Source: an uncultured Oscillospiraceae bacterium (GTDB lineage: Bacteria > Bacillota > Clostridia > Oscillospirales > Oscillospiraceae). From it: 42,423 nucleotides of DNA. The position numbers and the translations under genes were made by a program. The DNA is taken from contig CANQMW010000025.1 in NCBI GenBank assembly GCA_947625045.1, forward strand, positions 1 to 42,423, in the 5' to 3' direction. Each line of letters opens with the position of its first letter. The stretch's first letter is position 1. Below are positions 39,770 through 42,423 of this stretch, one piece after another. A model generated the notes under the pieces. That model was not told where the DNA came from and made no database searches. It was given only the letters and a program-made list of their open reading frames with translations.

Positions 39770-41299
39770 TATCGTAGAGGGTGGCTTGGAGGTGATGTCG
39801 TAGACGATGCGGTTGACGCCGGGGACGGAGTTGACGATGCGGGTGGAGACGGCGTCCAGCACCTCGTAGGGGATGCGGGTCCAGTCGGCGGTCATGAAGT
39901 CGGAGGTGGTGACGCTGCGCAGGGCCAGGGTGTAGTCATAGGTCCGGCCGTCGCCCATGACGCCCACGGAGCGCATGTTGGTCAGCACGGCGAAGTACTG
40001 GTCCATGGAGCCCTCCAGGTGCGCTTTCGCCACCTCGTCCCGGAAGATGAAGTCCGCCTCCCTGAGAGTGTCCAGCTTCGCCTTCGTCACCTCGCCGATG
40101 ACCCGGATGGCGAGGCCCGGCCCGGGGAAGGGCTGGCGGGAGACCAGATACTCCGGCAGCGCCAGTTCCCGGCCCAGCTGCCGCACCTCGTCCTTGAACA
40201 GCAGCCGCAGGGGCTCCACGATCTCCTTGAAATCCACATAGTCGGGCAGGCCGCCCACGTTGTGGTGGCTCTTGATGACGGCGGCGTCGCCGGTGCCGGA
40301 CTCCACCACGTCGGGGTAGATGGTGCCCTGGGCGAGATAATCCACCTTGCCGATCTTTTTGGCCTCGGCCTCAAAGACCCGGATGAACTCCTCGCCGATG
40401 ATCTTCCGCTTCCGCTCCGGCTCGGACACGCCGGCCAGCTTTTCCAAAAACCGGGCCTCGGCGTTTACACGGACGAAGTTGATGGGCCAGGGGGCGAAGG
40501 CCGCCTCCACCTCGTCGCCCTCATCCTTGCGCATCAGGCCGTGGTCCACGAACACGCAGGTGAGCTGGCTGCCAACGGCCTCGGCCAGCAGGGCCGCCGC
40601 CACGGAGGAGTCCACGCCGCCGGACAGGGCCAGCAGCACCTTGCCGGAGCCGATCTTCTCCCGCAGGGAGGCGACGGCGGTGTTTTTGTAGTCGCCCATG
40701 GTCCAGTCGCCCCGGGCCTTACAGACCTCGTAGAGGAAGTTGCGGAGCATGTCCCGTCCAAACTCGGTGTGGTTCACCTCGGGGTGGAACTGCACGCCAT
40801 AGAAACCCCGGGCCTCGTCGGCGATGGCCACGTTGGGGCAGCTGTCGCTATGGGCGGCCAGGGCAAAGCCCTGGGGCACCTTCGCCATATAGTCCCCATG
40901 GCTCATCCAGGTGACGCTCTCCGCGGGCAGGCCCTTGAAGAGCCGGCAGGCGGGGTCAAAGTATGTATGGGTCTTGCCGTACTCCCGGGCGGTGTCCTCC
41001 TGGGCCGGGGTCACCTGGCCACCCAGATGGTGGGCCATGAGCTGGCAGCCGTAGCATATGCCCAGAATGGGCACACCCAGCTTGAAGATGTCCGGGTCCA
41101 CCTGGGGCGCGCCGGGGGCGTAGACGCTGTTGGGCCCGCCGGTGAAGATGATGCCGATGGGGTCAAAGGCCCGTATCTCATCCAGGGTGATGGTGTAGCT
41201 CTTCAGCTCGCAGTACACATGGTGCTCCCGGACCCGTCGGGCGATGAGCTGGTTATACTGGCCGCCGAAGTCGATGATGAGGACTGCCTCGTGTTTCAT
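39758..41299 (-). CDS. guaA: GMP synthase (glutamine-hydrolysing)
   Basis: A 513-aa bifunctional enzyme converting XMP to GMP. The N-terminal class I amidotransferase has [12 protein letters not shown] with nucleophile Cys82 and [11 protein letters not shown] with the His/Glu of the triad. The ATP-pyrophosphatase PP-loop [15 protein letters not shown] lies near 225-240, and the C-terminal dimerisation domain ends in PPSTIEWE, the universal tail. The length is standard. ATG 41299 is chosen over the longer frame because the protein starts [20 protein letters not shown] at the family's normal place, with AGAGG 8 bases upstream. It follows the ANTAR gene by 11 bases, so both may be co-transcribed. 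The 3' end is the insertion point of the integrative element, so its original terminator is displaced. Confidence 0.97.
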   Translation of the reverse strand: MKHEAVLIIDFGGQYNQLIARRVREHHVYCELKSYTITLDEIRAFDPIGIIFTGGPNSVYAPGAPQVDPDIFKLGVPILGICYGCQLMAHHLGGQVTPAQEDTAREYGKTHTYFDPACRLFKGLPAESVTWMSHGDYMAKVPQGFALAAHSDSCPNVAIADEARGFYGVQFHPEVNHTEFGRDMLRNFLYEVCKARGDWTMGDYKNTAVASLREKIGSGKVLLALSGGVDSSVAAALLAEAVGSQLTCVFVDHGLMRKDEGDEVEAAFAPWPINFVRVNAEARFLEKLAGVSEPERKRKIIGEEFIRVFEAEAKKIGKVDYLAQGTIYPDVVESGTGDAAVIKSHHNVGGLPDYVDFKEIVEPLRLLFKDEVRQLGRELALPEYLVSRQPFPGPGLAIRVIGEVTKAKLDTLREADFIFRDEVAKAHLEGSMDQYFAVLTNMRSVGVMGDGRTYDYTLALRSVTTSDFMTADWTRIPYEVLDAVSTRIVNSVPGVNRIVYDITSKPPSTIEWE

Positions 41300-41310
41300 G
41301 GATGCACCTC

Positions 41311-41895
41311 TCATATGTCGTATGTACGGATGATCTTTTCGGCCACGGCCCGGCGGGTGACGCACCGGTCCATGGCGTTTTTCTCAATAAAGCGGTGGGC
41401 CTGCTTCTCGGTCATCTTGAACCGCTGGATGAGGATGAGCTTGGCCCGGTCCACCAGGCGCAGTTCGTCCATCTTGGCCTGCAGGTGTTCGGCCCGGGAG
41501 GCCAGGGCGTGCATCCGCTGGCTCACGGTGGCCATCATGCCCAGGCTCTGCTTCAGAAGGGACGGGTCCACGGGGCTTTTGAGGGCCATGAAGCCGTGCT
41601 CCGCCGCCAGGGCCGACACGGCCTCGAAGTCATCCTCCTCCGCCAGCAGCAGCACCCCGGACACGCCGCTCTCCGCCGCGAAGCGGGCAAGGTCTGTCCC
41701 GGACTCTGCGGGCACAGTGCCGTCTATGACCACCACGTCGTAGGCCGTCTCGCCCAGGACATAGTTCGCCTCCAGGGGGGAGCACACGTTCAGCTCCGGG
41801 GCGAACCGGTCCTCCGGCAGGAAGGCCGCGAAATGGGCGGCGGTGCCCTGAGAGGCGGTGATCAGAAGAAGCGAAGCATAGGGGCGGGGCTGCAC
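41311..41895 (-). CDS. ANTAR-domain antitermination regulator
   Basis: A 194-aa protein with a receiver-like N-terminal domain ([37 protein letters not shown]) and a C-terminal ANTAR RNA-binding domain: [20 protein letters not shown] then [20 protein letters not shown], about residues 130-190. ANTAR proteins bind twin hexaloop hairpins and prevent terminator formation. The start is GTG 41895, with AAAGGAGG 9 bases upstream; the longer ORF to 41988 has no ribosome site. Divergent from the glutamine synthetase gene, whose leader has a terminator, it probably controls nitrogen assimilation. No sensor kinase is adjacent, and whether the domain is phosphorylated is unclear. It precedes guaA by 11 bases. 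Confidence 0.88.
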   Translation of the reverse strand: MQPRPYASLLLITASQGTAAHFAAFLPEDRFAPELNVCSPLEANYVLGETAYDVVVIDGTVPAESGTDLARFAAESGVSGVLLLAEEDDFEAVSALAAEHGFMALKSPVDPSLLKQSLGMMATVSQRMHALASRAEHLQAKMDELRLVDRAKLILIQRFKMTEKQAHRFIEKNAMDRCVTRRAVAEKIIRTYDI

Positions 41896-42072
41896 CGGCT
41901 GGGCCCTCCTTTCATAGGATGGATGGCGGTAAGACGGGGATATACCTTTAATTATGCTGATTTTACCCACTCCCATCCCATTTGTCAATTTCTCGGGGAA
42001 GAATGGGGCATATGCCGATATCGGGGCCCCATGAGCGGCGCTATTTTGTGGGAAACGCCAATGTGCGCGCCC

Positions 42073-42102
42073 TTGACATTGGGGGCGTGAGGAGAGTAAA
42101 AT
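42073..42102 (+). promoter_or_regulatory. Promoter of glnN
   Basis: TTGACA (42073-42078), 18 bases, TAAAAT (42097-42102). The inverted repeat CCAATG/CATTGG at 42058-42082 overlaps the -35 box and may be an operator. Confidence 0.7.
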
Positions 42103-42108
42103 CTAGGT

Positions 42109-42160
42109 GTTGAAACGGCAAAGGCGTCGCGGATATCTCCGTGTGCCCGTGCCGTTTTTT
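42109..42160 (+). promoter_or_regulatory. glnN leader: terminator overlapping a candidate ANTAR hairpin
   Basis: AACGGCA (42114-42120) pairs with TGCCGTT (42150-42156), followed by T, enclosing an imperfect GC stem (CGGA-TATC-TCCG at its tip): an intrinsic terminator about 45 bases before the start codon. CGGC-AAAGGC-GTCG (42116-42129) is a 4-bp stem with a hexaloop having A at position 1 and G at position 4, the signature of ANTAR target hairpins. It uses the 5' terminator arm, so binding would prevent termination. I see only one such hairpin clearly; the usual motif has two. Confidence 0.6.
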
Positions 42161-42205
42161 CGTTTTATCGCACAAAACCTTTTTGAGGATAAGGAGAGGA
42201 AGAAA

Positions 42206-42423
42206 ATGAGCAATACTACTGAACTGTTCGGCTCCATGGTGTTTTCCGAGGCGGTCATGCAGGCCCGCCTGCCCCACGCGACCTATAAAGAGGTCATCCG
42301 GAGCATACACCATGACAAGCGCCTGACCCCGGAGATCGCCACCGTTGTGGCCACGGCCATGAAGAACTGGGCCGTGGAGAAGGGGGCCACCCACTTCACC
42401 CACTGGTTCCAGCCCATGACCGG
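42206..42423 (+). CDS. glnN: Glutamine synthetase type III, N-terminal part
   Basis: The window ends after 72 codons. The visible N-terminus reads LFGSMVFSEAVMQARLPHAT then DKRLTPEIATVVATAMKNWA and GATHFTHWFQPMTG, the unmistakable start of GSIII (GlnN), the large hexameric glutamine synthetase of many gut anaerobes. ATG 42206 has AAGGAGAGGAAGAAA upstream. It assimilates ammonia into glutamine, the amide donor for guaA next door. Its leader terminator and the divergent ANTAR gene suggest antitermination control. Confidence 0.95.
   Translation, partial: MSNTTELFGSMVFSEAVMQARLPHATYKEVIRSIHHDKRLTPEIATVVATAMKNWAVEKGATHFTHWFQPMT

Overview
The window looks like a chromosomal segment of a high-GC, anaerobic, Gram-positive gut Firmicute, most likely an Oscillospiraceae/Ruminococcaceae-type Clostridium relative. 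The reasons are strong AAGGAGG-type ribosome sites, intrinsic terminators after most operons, a group-B-like [FeFe] hydrogenase, SLH-domain wall proteins, a type III glutamine synthetase and very GC-rich core codons. I see no rRNA, tRNA or CRISPR array.

Left core (1-23,290). The 3' end of a polar amino-acid ABC permease overlaps its ATPase. An AbgB-like M20 amidohydrolase follows. Next comes a larB-larC-larE operon for the nickel-pincer cofactor, with its own near-consensus promoter and a structured leader ending in a terminator just before the larB ribosome site. After a frameshifted YD-repeat-like secreted protein and a palindromic intergenic element come, on the minus strand, a substrate-binding protein and two Opp/Nik-type permeases with no ATPases. 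A divergent CsoR/RcnR-family regulator carries the ligand set described for the nickel sensor InrS (H21, C53, H78, C82). This suggests a nickel-handling neighbourhood. A [FeFe] hydrogenase-family protein follows. The next block is cell-surface genes: a wall-binding-repeat transglutaminase-like protein, an acidic Gly/Ser-tailed secreted protein, a membrane acyltransferase, and an NlpC/P60 protein with SLH domains. It ends with an unusual operon: MFS carrier with an N-terminal sensor module, D-Ala-D-Ala-ligase-like ATP-grasp enzyme, and Cache-HAMP-SpoIIE phosphatase fused to an anti-sigma-type kinase domain.

Accessory region (23,300-39,770). A minus-strand operon runs from a TTGACA/TATAAT promoter: Fic AMPylase, hsdM, hsdS, a 410-aa candidate PD-(D/E)xK nuclease, hsdR, a 63-aa ORF and a DGQHR-type (DndB-like) protein. 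It is a type I restriction locus with four extra genes. To its right is a 6.26-kb integrative element whose 13-bp direct repeats (33,497-33,509 and 39,757-39,769) include the guaA stop codon. It carries a FicT/FicA toxin-antitoxin pair, an MBL-fold hydrolase, an unknown membrane protein, TnpV, a ribbon-helix-helix mobilisation-type protein, a tyrosine integrase, an excisionase and an XRE regulator. A hairpin that fits the displaced guaA terminator lies beyond the far repeat.

Right core (39,758-42,423). guaA and an upstream ANTAR-domain regulator lie on the minus strand. Divergent from them is the start of glnN (glutamine synthetase III), whose leader has a terminator and a candidate ANTAR-type hexaloop hairpin. 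This points to ANTAR-controlled antitermination of nitrogen assimilation.

The main candidates for something new are the enlarged type I restriction operon (above all the 410-aa and DGQHR-type proteins), the larB leader attenuator, the MFS/ATP-grasp/SpoIIE operon, and the 118-bp multi-hairpin element at 37,148-37,265.
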